Positions 16,439-25,735 of a DNA stretch of 40,259 nucleotides are shown here, piece by piece. The notes below the pieces were generated by a model. It searched no databases, had not been told where the DNA came from, and saw nothing but the letters and a program-made list of their open reading frames with translations. Made by a program: the position numbers and the translations under genes. Every line of letters starts with the position of its first letter. Position 1 is the stretch's first letter. Source of the stretch: an uncultured Agathobacter sp. (GTDB lineage: Bacteria; Bacillota; Clostridia; Lachnospirales; Lachnospiraceae); assembly GCA_944381555.1 (NCBI GenBank), contig CALWLL010000028.1, forward strand, positions 1 to 40,259, given 5' to 3'.

Positions 16439-16592
16439 ATCCTGCCATTGCCCAATTTCATACAATTATAGCACAAAAAACGAATAAAAGTGGATGTAAA
16501 TTATAAAAAAAATCATCTATGCCCACAGCCATTTCTTAAACAAATCCTTGCAAACAGAATCGGCTTTACAGCATTTCATCCACACTCTCCAT

Positions 16593-17354
16593 CTATTTTG
16601 CCGCAATCACATCTTCCATGCCATATCTTCCTGCCGGCTTGCCTGCGAGGAATTTCGCGGCTTCCACTGCGCCTTTTGCGAATACAGCCTTTGAGTATGC
16701 AGTATGTTTAAACTCAATCACTTCATCCTGACCTGCAAAAATCACTTCATGCTCTCCAACAATGGTGCCGCCGCGAACAGCCGCAATACCAATCTCATGA
16801 CGGTCACGTTTTACCCGTTCTTTGCTCCTGTCATATTTGTAAGTGTAGGCATGATCCAATGCTTCATTCATAGAATCTGCCAGAGCAAGCGCCGTTCCGC
16901 TTGGTGCATCCACTTTTAAGTTATGATGCTTTTCCACAATTTCCATATCAAAGCCTGCCGGCGCAAATACCAACGCGGCTTTCCGGAGAAGTTCCATTAA
17001 AGTATTGATTCCAAGAGACATATTTGCCGATTTTAAGACAGCGGTGCTCTGAGCCACCTTATCCACTCTTTTAAGCTGAGCATCCGAAAGTCCTGTCGTA
17101 CATAATACCACCGGTATTTCCTTTGCTTCACAATAATCCAGCAGCTCATCTACTGCATTTGCATTGGAAAAATCAATAATTACATCTGCATCCACCCTAC
17201 AGGCAGAAAGCGATGGAAAAACAGGATAGTCATTTTTGATTCCGTCATATACATCAATTCCCGCAACAATGGTAATATCCGGGTCATTTTTACAAATATC
17301 GGTAATGCACTGTCCCATTTTCCCATTACAGCCATTCATAATTGCTCTTATCAT
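16593..17354 (-). CDS. dapB: 4-hydroxy-tetrahydrodipicolinate reductase
   Basis: DapB catalyses the second committed step of lysine and meso-diaminopimelate synthesis, NAD(P)H-dependent reduction of the DapA product. The 253-residue protein has the nucleotide-binding NGCNGKMGQ segment (residues 7-15) and the catalytic and substrate motif EKHHNLKVDAPSGTA (141-155), with His143/His144 and Lys148. GFDMEIVEKHHN is the family hallmark. It lies 15 bases downstream of dapA and shares its lysine-controlled transcript. Confidence 0.97.
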   Translation of the reverse strand: MIRAIMNGCNGKMGQCITDICKNDPDITIVAGIDVYDGIKNDYPVFPSLSACRVDADVIIDFSNANAVDELLDYCEAKEIPVVLCTTGLSDAQLKRVDKVAQSTAVLKSANMSLGINTLMELLRKAALVFAPAGFDMEIVEKHHNLKVDAPSGTALALADSMNEALDHAYTYKYDRSKERVKRDRHEIGIAAVRGGTIVGEHEVIFAGQDEVIEFKHTAYSKAVFAKGAVEAAKFLAGKPAGRYGMEDVIAAK

Positions 17355-17369
17355 ATCTTGTACCTCATC

Positions 17370-18260
17370 TTAAGCCAGCTTAATTCCGTAGTTTCTCATA
17401 ACCTCCATCAGCTTTGCCTTATTTGCATCGCTCATTTCGCAAAGCGGGGCACGAAGCGGTCCAACCTCAAGTCCCATCGCATTCATAGCTGCCTTTACAG
17501 GGATTGGATTCACTTCGGAGAACAACGCGTCAACAAGTGGGAGCGCCTCCTTCTGAAGCCTGCGGGCAGTCTCCATATCCCCCTTGAAAAATGCTTCACA
17601 CATATCATGAACCTTCTTAGGCGCCACATTGCTCCATACCGAAATTACACCAATGCCGCCAATTGCCATCATCGGAAGCACAAGCCCATCCTCGCCGGAG
17701 TACATATCTAATTTTCCATCCGTAAGATACATTGTCTGCGATGCCTGCGCCATATTGCCGGTTGCCTCTTTTAAACCGACAATGTTTTCCTTGCTCGAGA
17801 AAAGTGTCGCAACCGTTTCCGGAAGGAGGTTGCAGCCTGTTCTTCCCGGAACATTATACATAATAATCGGAAGCTTCGTCGCATCTGCAATCTGTGAATA
17901 ATGCTTTACAAGCCCCGCCTGTGTTGCTTTGTTATAGTATGGAGTCACAATCAGTAAGCCGTCTGCCCCCTCTTCTTCTGCCTCCTGTGATAACTGAATA
18001 GCAGTTCTGGTGCAGTTTGAACCTGTTCCTGCAATTACCGGAACGCGGTGTTTTGTAAATTCTACCGCAGCTTTAATAACAGCTCTGTGTTCTTCCATTG
18101 TAAGTGTAGAGGCCTCGCCTGTTGTTCCGGCAATGATAATGGAATCTGTTCCTTCCTCAATCTGCCAGTTGATGATTTCCTCTAGCTTGTCATAATTGAC
18201 ATCTTCGTCGTTTTTCATTGGTGTAACAATTGCAACACCTGCGCCTTTAAAAATTGCCAT
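17370..18260 (-). CDS. dapA: 4-hydroxy-tetrahydrodipicolinate synthase
   Basis: DapA condenses pyruvate with aspartate semialdehyde, the entry step of the diaminopimelate/lysine pathway. The start at 18260 (MAIFKGAGVAIVTPMK) has GAGGAGG upstream and gives 296 residues, the normal length. The frame extending to 18383 reads back through the riboswitch terminator and is not translated sequence of the protein. Catalytic residues are visible: Thr46/Thr47 in AGTTGEAST, Tyr135 in MYNVPGRTG, and the Schiff-base Lys164 in VGLKEATGN. It is controlled by the lysine riboswitch at 18397-18556 and followed by dapB. Confidence 0.97.
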   Translation of the reverse strand: MAIFKGAGVAIVTPMKNDEDVNYDKLEEIINWQIEEGTDSIIIAGTTGEASTLTMEEHRAVIKAAVEFTKHRVPVIAGTGSNCTRTAIQLSQEAEEEGADGLLIVTPYYNKATQAGLVKHYSQIADATKLPIIMYNVPGRTGCNLLPETVATLFSSKENIVGLKEATGNMAQASQTMYLTDGKLDMYSGEDGLVLPMMAIGGIGVISVWSNVAPKKVHDMCEAFFKGDMETARRLQKEALPLVDALFSEVNPIPVKAAMNAMGLEVGPLRAPLCEMSDANKAKLMEVMRNYGIKLA

Positions 18261-18330
18261 TGGTAATTCCTCCTCATCCTTGTAAAATAAGAGTTTGCTC
18301 GTGCGCGTCTGTCCACATCTGCATAATGCG

Positions 18331-18369
18331 AAATAAAATCCGGCTCTCTCTTTATATAGATAGAGCCGG
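18331..18369 (-). terminator. Terminator of the lysine riboswitch expression platform
   Basis: Minus strand: CCGGCTCTATCT pairs with AGAGAGAGCCGG (18340-18369), followed by ATTTTATTT. The segment CTCTATCT in its 5' arm is exactly complementary to AGATAGAG of the riboswitch P1 5' strand. Terminator and antiterminator are thus mutually exclusive. Confidence 0.9.
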
Positions 18370-18396
18370 TCAAAATCTAACACAAAAACGGATTCT

Positions 18397-18556
18397 GATA
18401 GCTCAACATCTTGCGATGACAGTCACAAGGTTCTTCACCTTATGCCCAGAATCATAACCTGCAGCGGTTATGTCCTTCGGCGCTTTCCCCTTTTACTTAT
18501 GTTCTTCTGCCCTGCCGCATCCCATAAGCTACTCATAAATTGCGCAACCTCTATCT
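18397..18556 (-). ncRNA. Lysine riboswitch (L box) aptamer
   Basis: On the minus strand the P1 stem is formed by GATAGAGG (5') and GAGCTATC (3'). Between them are the conserved lysine-riboswitch elements in order: AGTAGCTTATGGG, GGGGAAAGCGCCGAAGG, TTCTGGGC, and GACTGTCATC. The layout matches the five-stem L box of Firmicutes. Known behaviour: lysine binding stabilises P1, which frees the terminator to form and stops transcription. The terminator at 18331-18369 and dapA-dapB follow directly. It is transcribed from the promoter at 18576-18604. Confidence 0.93.
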
Positions 18557-18575
18557 AAACTCACATATTTTCTTC

Positions 18576-18604
18576 ATCATATCATCATCGACAGTTTCTG
18601 TCAA
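18576..18604 (-). promoter_or_regulatory. Consensus promoter of the riboswitch-dapAB unit
   Basis: Minus strand: TTGACA (18599-18604), 17-base spacer, TATGAT (18576-18581). Transcription would start near 18569, about 12 bases before P1 of the riboswitch. Confidence 0.85.
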
Positions 18605-18608
18605 CGCA

Positions 18609-19229
18609 TTACATCTCTATTTTACTAACAGATACTTCATAGGCAACCCTTTGTTCTACTTCCGTATCATTAATCTTCTTTACATATTCGCGGCTTTGGA
18701 TTCTTCCCCAAATCTGTACATGCGTTCCTACTTCAAACGTAGAAGCAAAGCGCGCGTTCCTTCCCCAGCAAATACAAGGAATATAGTCGCTCTTGCCATA
18801 AGAACGGTTCACTGCCACCAAAAGGTCTGCGATTTCTCTTCCTAATGGGGTTTTTCGGTATACTGCTTCTTTACAGATGTATCCGTCCAGGAAAATCTGA
18901 TTTGAGGCGCTCTCCTCATCTGCATCTTCCAAAAATTCAATTTCCCTTGCGAAAACAGACAATACCAATCTGTTTTTGTGTTCCTCATGACGATTGAAGG
19001 AACGGAACTGTCCATTTATGTAGACATATACACCTCTGTAATCAGCGGTCACATCAATCAATCTCTCTGATACCATTACCGGAATATAATCTACAAAATT
19101 GGAAAGCCTGTTAACGGATATATCTACCATATAAAAGCCCTCTCCATACACCTCGTGACTAAAGGTAAAGCCGGAAACGATTTCTCCTACTAATGATACC
19201 TGGTTGTTTTCAAACATTTTATCTGCCAT
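18609..19229 (-). CDS. SSB-family protein with two OB-fold domains
   Basis: A 206-residue protein made of two single-stranded-DNA-binding-type halves. Residues about 6-96 contain a diverged OB fold ending in GQFRSFN and NRLVLSVFAREIEF. Residues about 108-206 are a more typical SSB fold: GYICKEAVYRKTPLGREIAD, LLVAVNRSYGKSDYIPCICWG, then VQIWGRIQSREY. The acidic C-terminal tail (DDDLPF-like) that recruits partners in housekeeping SSB is missing; the protein ends VSVSKIEM. It is therefore probably an accessory SSB paralogue rather than the replication SSB. GGAAGGGAG precedes the ATG. It is divergent from typA, and its end nearly touches the dapA promoter. DNA binding is inferred from the fold only. 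Confidence 0.8.
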   Translation of the reverse strand: MADKMFENNQVSLVGEIVSGFTFSHEVYGEGFYMVDISVNRLSNFVDYIPVMVSERLIDVTADYRGVYVYINGQFRSFNRHEEHKNRLVLSVFAREIEFLEDADEESASNQIFLDGYICKEAVYRKTPLGREIADLLVAVNRSYGKSDYIPCICWGRNARFASTFEVGTHVQIWGRIQSREYVKKINDTEVEQRVAYEVSVSKIEM

Positions 19230-19367
19230 GAATTTTTCTCCCTTCCTCTTGTGGAATTATTTGTTCGGGTATAGTTTTATCATCTTAGAAAGTTTTTTTA
19301 GGAAAAAGCCTGTCGATAAGCATCACAAAATAAAAAACTAAATCTGTTGAAGCACGTCGAAAAAAAC

Positions 19368-19395
19368 TTGCCAAATCTGAAGTTTGTGTTATTAT
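19368..19395 (+). promoter_or_regulatory. Probable promoter of typA
   Basis: TTGCCA (19368-19373), 16-base spacer, TATTAT (19390-19395); an alternative -10 TATACT lies at 19393-19398. Transcription would begin about 40 bases before the typA start. Confidence 0.5.
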
Positions 19396-19443
19396 ACTAT
19401 TTTGTTTTGTATTAAGCAATTCCCAAACAGAAAGAAGGATTTT

Positions 19444-21282
19444 ATGAAGATAACCAGAGAAGATATCAGGAATATAGCCATCATCGCACATGTCGATCAT
19501 GGTAAAACCACACTTGTTGACGAATTATTAAAGCAAAGCGGTGTTTTCCGCGAAAATCAAGAGATTCAGGAGCGTATAATGGACTCTAACGACATAGAAC
19601 GCGAACGCGGGATTACTATTTTGTCGAAAAACACAGCCGTGCAGTATAAAAATGTAAAAATCAACATTATCGACACACCGGGACATGCTGACTTTGGAGG
19701 CGAGGTAGAGCGTGTTCTGAAAATGGTAAACGGTGTTGTTCTTGTTGTAGACGCATTTGAAGGCACTATGCCGCAGACAAAATTCGTTCTTATGAAAGCT
19801 TTGGCATTAAACCTGCCTGTTATCGTCTGCGTCAACAAAATTGACCGTCCGGAAGCAAGACCGGATGAAGTAATTGATGAAGTATTAGAGCTTTTCATGG
19901 ATTTAGACGCTTCGGATGAACAGCTCGACTGTCCTTTCGTCTTTGCATCTGCCAGAAACGGTTACGCCATTTTAAATCTGGATGATGAAAGAAAAGACAT
20001 GACGCCATTATTTGAAACCATCCTTAATTACATTCCCGGACCATCCGGTGACCCGGAAGCAAATACACAGGTACTTATCAGCACCATCGACTACAACGAA
20101 TATGTCGGACGTATCGGAATCGGTAAAGTCGACAATGGTTGTTTAAAGGTCTCTCAGGAGGCGGTTGTAGTCAATCACCATGACCCTGATAAAAAAACCA
20201 AGGTCCGTATCAGCAAATTGTATGAATTTGACGGTTTAAATAAAGTAGACGTTACAGAGGCTTCTGTCGGTTCTATCGTGGCTATTTCCGGTATTGCAGA
20301 TATCCGGATCGGAGATACCATCTGCGCGCCGGAAGCTCCGGTGGCAATTCCCTTCCAGAAAATCTCCGAGCCAACCATCGCTATGAACTTCATCGTAAAT
20401 GACAGTCCTTTGGCAGGTCAGGAAGGAAAATATGTAACCTCCCGCCATATCCGCGACAGATTATTCCGTGAATTAAATACGGACGTATCGCTTCGTGTAG
20501 AAGAAACCGATTCCCCAGACAGCCTGAAGGTTTCCGGTCGCGGCGAACTGCACTTATCTGTTCTTATTGAAAATATGCGCCGCGAAGGTTACGAATTTGC
20601 AGTAAGCAAAGCCGAAGTATTATATAAAGAAGATGAACGCGGCAAAAAGATGGAACCAATGGAAATCGCCTATGCAGATGTTCCGGATGAATTTACCGGC
20701 GCAGTTATTTCAAAGCTTCAACAGCGTAAAGGCGAACTTCGCAACATGGGTTCTATTGCCGGCGGCTATACAAGACTGGAATTTCGTATACCTTCTCGCG
20801 GTCTTATCGGTTATCGTGGGGACTTTCTGACTGACACCAAGGGAAATGGTATATTGAATACTATTTTTGACGGTTACGATTATTTTCGCGGTGAAATCGC
20901 TTACCGTGCCACAGGTTCCCTTATTGCATTTGAAGCAGGCGAAGCTGTTACCTATGGCCTTTTCTCTGCACAGGATAGGGGAGCCCTGTTTATCGGACCG
21001 GGTGAAAAAGTATATGCAGGCATGGTTATCGGGCAGTGTGCAAAAGCTGAAGACATTGAACTTAACGTATGTAAGAAAAAGCATCTTACCAATACCCGTT
21101 CCTCTTCTGCTGATGAAGCACTTACGCTTGTTCCGCCGCGTATCCTAAGTCTGGAACAGGCACTCGATTTTATTGATGCAGATGAACTTCTTGAGGTAAC
21201 GCCGGAAAGCCTTCGTATCCGAAAACGTATTCTTGATCCAACACTTAGAAAGCGTGCCGCATATGCCAAAAAAAATGCATAA
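19444..21282 (+). CDS. typA: Translational GTPase TypA/BipA
   Basis: This ribosome-associated GTPase of the EF-G family assists ribosome assembly and stress or cold adaptation. The 612-residue protein begins MKITREDIRNIAIIAHVD. The start at 19444 follows AAGGAT, and the extra upstream codons from 19384 lie in the promoter region. GTPase motifs are AHVDHGKTT (residues 15-23), the switch I segment ERERGITI, DTPGHADFGGE, and VNKIDRP. EF-G-like domains II, III and V and the TypA-specific C-terminal domain (ELLEVTPESLRIRKRIL near the end) are all present. It is a single-gene unit or runs weakly into the chemoreceptor gene after it. Confidence 0.97.
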   Translation: MKITREDIRNIAIIAHVDHGKTTLVDELLKQSGVFRENQEIQERIMDSNDIERERGITILSKNTAVQYKNVKINIIDTPGHADFGGEVERVLKMVNGVVLVVDAFEGTMPQTKFVLMKALALNLPVIVCVNKIDRPEARPDEVIDEVLELFMDLDASDEQLDCPFVFASARNGYAILNLDDERKDMTPLFETILNYIPGPSGDPEANTQVLISTIDYNEYVGRIGIGKVDNGCLKVSQEAVVVNHHDPDKKTKVRISKLYEFDGLNKVDVTEASVGSIVAISGIADIRIGDTICAPEAPVAIPFQKISEPTIAMNFIVNDSPLAGQEGKYVTSRHIRDRLFRELNTDVSLRVEETDSPDSLKVSGRGELHLSVLIENMRREGYEFAVSKAEVLYKEDERGKKMEPMEIAYADVPDEFTGAVISKLQQRKGELRNMGSIAGGYTRLEFRIPSRGLIGYRGDFLTDTKGNGILNTIFDGYDYFRGEIAYRATGSLIAFEAGEAVTYGLFSAQDRGALFIGPGEKVYAGMVIGQCAKAEDIELNVCKKKHLTNTRSSSADEALTLVPPRILSLEQALDFIDADELLEVTPESLRIRKRILDPTLRKRAAYAKKNA

Positions 21283-21345
21283 TATTTTTAAATTTTTTCG
21301 TAAATTATTGTAAAATACTGCTATGATAATTGCTTCAATATGTGT

Positions 21346-21351
21346 TATAAT
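21346..21351 (+). promoter_or_regulatory. Possible -10 element upstream of the CZB chemoreceptor
   Basis: TATAAT lies about 48 bases before the start codon. No good -35 box is seen at the normal distance, so the promoter is uncertain. Confidence 0.35.
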
Positions 21352-21398
21352 ACTTATAACTTTATTGTTATCTGTAAATTCTTACTAAGGAGTACACC

Positions 21399-22805
21399 AT
21401 GAACTGGAATTTGAAGAGTAAAACTAATTATGCACAAGAAGATCAGGAATTATTATTAGAACTTATGGACAAAGCTATTCAAGGGGATTTTACTTCGATT
21501 GACGCATCACTTTTCCATAATCCCGAAATTGCGGAAAAATATAATCAGGTACTGAATGCATTTTTTGTATCTAACAATACCTTTGTAATGCGTTTGAATC
21601 ACTCTATGGCCCGAATCGGCGACAGCTCCTGCGTAAAAGAAATGATTGAACAATTAAATTCCCAGACAATTGCCATCAACGATATGCGGGGCTCCAGTCA
21701 GGAATTAGGCCAATCCATTGAAAATATCGTTGCCTCTGTTCAAACGATTAAAGATACCTCTTATGAAACCCTAACCGCTTCTGCCAAAAGCGTATCTTCC
21801 ATGGAGGAAACCATTCGTATTGTAGATGAATCCACACAACAGATTCAAGCTATCAACGAACAGATTGTCGCTTTTCAGGAGAAAACACAGAAAATCAATG
21901 AAATCATTGATGTTGTTCAGAAGGTTGCACAAAAGAGCGGTCTGCTTGCGTTAAACGCTTCGATTGAAGCCGCAAGAGCCGGCGAAGCTGGAAAAGGCTT
22001 CGCAGTCGTTGCCAATCAGGTCAGGGATTTATCTGCCAGTACTACCCAGTCGACTGCTGATGTTATTGAACAGGTAAATGAAATTAAAGATGGCATAAAT
22101 GAATTAGTGACATCTATTGAAGCCACAACCAGACAGCTTCAGTTAGGAAATAATAGTGTACACCAATCCGTTTTATTCATGAATGCCATGAATGACCAGA
22201 TCAATGCAATGAGCAAGGCAGTTGATGCAATTTTTGATGAGGTAAATACACAGTCTGCACTTACCGAAAACTTTGTAGCTTCTATTGACTACATTGCCGA
22301 TGGCTATGATACTTTATCCGATGAATGTGTCAGCACCGGCCAGCATCTATATCAGATCAGCCGCGAAATTGACTCTGCAAGAGGCGATATGGCCAGACAT
22401 AATTCCAAGATTACAACCTTAGACTGGATTACGGTATTCGAGATGGATCACCTTATTTTTACATGGCGTGTATATAACAATCTTGCTGATTTTGAACAGC
22501 TTAAGATTGAGCAGCTCAATAATCCAAAAGGCTGTAAACTTGGAAAGTGGTTATGCGCCCAGACAAATCCTCAAATCACAGGAAGCGCCGCTTTCCGTCA
22601 GGTTGTAAGCTACCATGACGAAATCCACCAACACGCATGTGATTCCTGGTACAGCAAACAAAACGGTGACCGTGAGGAAGCATTAAGACATTTCAACCTT
22701 GCCTATGATGCATACTTGAAATTTATCAGTGCTTTAGACAAGCTTCGTGATGTTATCCGCAGTACCGGAGATACTCATGAAACATCTGTACAACGAAACG
22801 TATAA
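21399..22805 (+). CDS. Soluble methyl-accepting chemotaxis protein with C-terminal CZB zinc-binding domain
   Basis: A 468-residue cytoplasmic chemoreceptor. It has no membrane segment. A short N-terminal region of about 80 residues precedes the MCP signalling domain, whose hairpin tip is visible as [33 protein letters not shown] (cited in part: [20 protein letters not shown], around residue 190). The last 120 residues form a CZB domain: [21 protein letters not shown], and YHDEIHQHA supply the expected His/Cys zinc ligands. Known CZB receptors sense zinc or zinc-linked oxidants; the signal here is unknown. It should couple to CheA/CheW, none of which is in the window. The gene follows AAGGAG and ends at a strong terminator. 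Confidence 0.92.
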   Translation: MNWNLKSKTNYAQEDQELLLELMDKAIQGDFTSIDASLFHNPEIAEKYNQVLNAFFVSNNTFVMRLNHSMARIGDSSCVKEMIEQLNSQTIAINDMRGSSQELGQSIENIVASVQTIKDTSYETLTASAKSVSSMEETIRIVDESTQQIQAINEQIVAFQEKTQKINEIIDVVQKVAQKSGLLALNASIEAARAGEAGKGFAVVANQVRDLSASTTQSTADVIEQVNEIKDGINELVTSIEATTRQLQLGNNSVHQSVLFMNAMNDQINAMSKAVDAIFDEVNTQSALTENFVASIDYIADGYDTLSDECVSTGQHLYQISREIDSARGDMARHNSKITTLDWITVFEMDHLIFTWRVYNNLADFEQLKIEQLNNPKGCKLGKWLCAQTNPQITGSAAFRQVVSYHDEIHQHACDSWYSKQNGDREEALRHFNLAYDAYLKFISALDKLRDVIRSTGDTHETSVQRNV

Positions 22806-22825
22806 CTTCTTTTTAGCAATATAGT

Positions 22826-22876
22826 AAGGGCTTTTTCCCTATAGACCATTCGTCTATAGAGCAAAAGCCCTTTTTT
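22826..22876 (+). terminator. Rho-independent terminator of the CZB chemoreceptor gene
   Basis: AAGGGCTTTT and AAAAGCCC flank an inner CTATAGAC/GTCTATAG stem, followed by TTTTTT. It may also work for the opposing minus-strand gene because the arms start with A-rich sequence. Confidence 0.92.
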
Positions 22877-22968
22877 GTGCCTAAGCAGAAATTAAATTAC
22901 ACCGCCATATTATCCCGGCATAGAACTAAGTTCATATGTTACATCTGAGGGGTAACTATCCTATGCCT

Positions 22969-23826
22969 TTAATAATCGTAATTTTCTGACTTTGTCCATT
23001 TTAGTACATTCCTGTACTTAATTTTTCCGCCAAACAAGTCCAAAGCACTTCCGATGGTAAAGTTAATTTTCCCTTTTCCTAATTTCCTGATCTGCTCCAA
23101 ATCCTCAAAGCAGGATATGCCTCCAGCATAAGTAACCGGAATTCTTCCCCATTCTCCCAAAAGCGCAATCAACGGCTTTTCGATACCACTTTGTTTTCCT
23201 TCTACATCTATAGCATGAATAAGAAATTCATCACAATGCATGGAAAGCTTATCTAAAAGCTCCGGAGTAATACGTTCCTCTGTCTCTGCCTGCCAGCGGT
23301 TGGTAACAATATAGTATCCCTCGCCTCTGGGCGGGTAAGGCAGCATAAACAGATTCTCCTGCGCTCCGCAGACGCTCTGGGAAGTATCCTTAAAATAACG
23401 ACAGGATAAATCCAATACAATATGCTCTTTTCCGACAGCATTTACCAGTTTTCTAAGATTTTCATAATCAATCTTACCATCTTTGAACACATAAGAGGTT
23501 ACAATCACATGGCTTGCACCCGACCTGATAAATTCCGGTGCATTTTCCGCAGTAATGCCGCCTCCTGCCTGAAGTCCCCCGGGGTATGCACGAAGCGCGG
23601 CAATTGCCTGCTTTTTCGTTGCTTCGTAATACTCACTATCCACAGCGTTTAAGAGAATGATATGCCCTCCCTTTATTCCATCCTTTTTATATAATTCCGC
23701 ATAAAAGACGGCGTCCTGTTCCGATACATAATTCTCAACAGCCTCATTATTTGTGTCCCTTAAACTGCTTCCGACAATCTGTTTAACTGCTCCGTTATGA
23801 ATATCAATACAAGGTCGAAATTCCAT
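22969..23826 (-). CDS. hisA: HisA of the eukaryotic (yeast HIS6) type: ProFAR isomerase
   Basis: The predicted reaction is isomerisation of ProFAR to PRFAR in histidine synthesis, by a TIM-barrel enzyme. The 285-residue protein resembles fungal and plant HisA far more than standard bacterial HisA. Matching segments are CIDIHNGAVKQIVG (residues 6-19), QAGGGIT, SHVIVTSYVF, IVLDLSCR, NRWQ, DEFLIHAIDVEG, VTYAGGIS, and GSALDLFGG. Catalytic Asp8 and the second Asp (Asp139 or Asp207) are present. Residues about 147-168 form an insertion (rich in Pro and Gly) relative to the yeast protein as I remember it. No other his gene is adjacent, so it is an isolated gene between a chemoreceptor and guaB. A hairpin separates its Shine-Dalgarno sequence from the start. 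The substrate is inferred from homology. Confidence 0.9.
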   Translation of the reverse strand: MEFRPCIDIHNGAVKQIVGSSLRDTNNEAVENYVSEQDAVFYAELYKKDGIKGGHIILLNAVDSEYYEATKKQAIAALRAYPGGLQAGGGITAENAPEFIRSGASHVIVTSYVFKDGKIDYENLRKLVNAVGKEHIVLDLSCRYFKDTSQSVCGAQENLFMLPYPPRGEGYYIVTNRWQAETEERITPELLDKLSMHCDEFLIHAIDVEGKQSGIEKPLIALLGEWGRIPVTYAGGISCFEDLEQIRKLGKGKINFTIGSALDLFGGKIKYRNVLKWTKSENYDY

Positions 23827-23835
23827 ATTTTTATT

Positions 23836-23852
23836 GTTATGCTCCGCATAAC
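23836..23852 (-). promoter_or_regulatory. Hairpin between the ribosome binding site and start of hisA
   Basis: GTTATGC and GCATAAC form a perfect 7-bp stem with a 3-base loop on the transcript. The only good Shine-Dalgarno sequence (AAGGAG) is on its 5' side, about 27 bases from the ATG. If the hairpin forms, the effective spacing falls to about 10 bases. Confidence 0.5.
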
Positions 23853-23974
23853 GCTCCTTCTTAAAAGTAATACTTTTGTATCCGCAACTTTACAATGATT
23901 TTATCACACTAAACTGCTACTGTGAAGAACCTCGTACTTATTTATTTTATTAGTTTTTCTAAACTTACATCATC

Positions 23975-24003
23975 TTGACATTGAACCTCTTATTTGCTAT
24001 TAT
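23975..24003 (+). promoter_or_regulatory. Consensus promoter of guaB
   Basis: TTGACA (23975-23980), a 17-base spacer, TATTAT (23998-24003). Transcription should start near 24010, about 55 bases before guaB. Confidence 0.85.
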
Positions 24004-24043
24004 CAATCAAATTATTACTTTATATATCAACATATGCTGTTAA

Positions 24044-25522
<1,479 letters not shown>

Positions 25523-25552
25523 GTTTCATTGGGTTTTCGCAAATAGATTAAG

Positions 25553-25595
25553 GAGTCGGCTTGTTCTTCCGTTAAGAAGCAGGCCGGCTCTTTCT
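25553..25595 (+). terminator. Rho-independent terminator of guaB
   Basis: GAGTCGGCTTG and CAGGCCGGCTC form a long imperfect stem extended by TTCTT/AAGAA, followed by TTTCT. Confidence 0.8.
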
Positions 25596-25735
25596 ATCAC
25601 CGGAAACCCTTGAAGCATTAACCTATAAAAGAAGCGCACTTTGTTCGATTTATTTTATTTGCTTTTATATATAAGAAATGATATATTTATATCTACTACA
25701 CTATAACAATATTTATTAAGGAAAGAGGTAATTTT

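Noticed and set aside
18261-18383. Extended dapA start giving a 337-residue protein
   Set aside because: The extra codons lie in the riboswitch terminator, and a consensus ribosome binding site precedes the family start at 18260.
18397-18556. T-box leader upstream of dapA
   Set aside because: There is no T-box sequence or specifier loop; the conserved elements match the lysine riboswitch.
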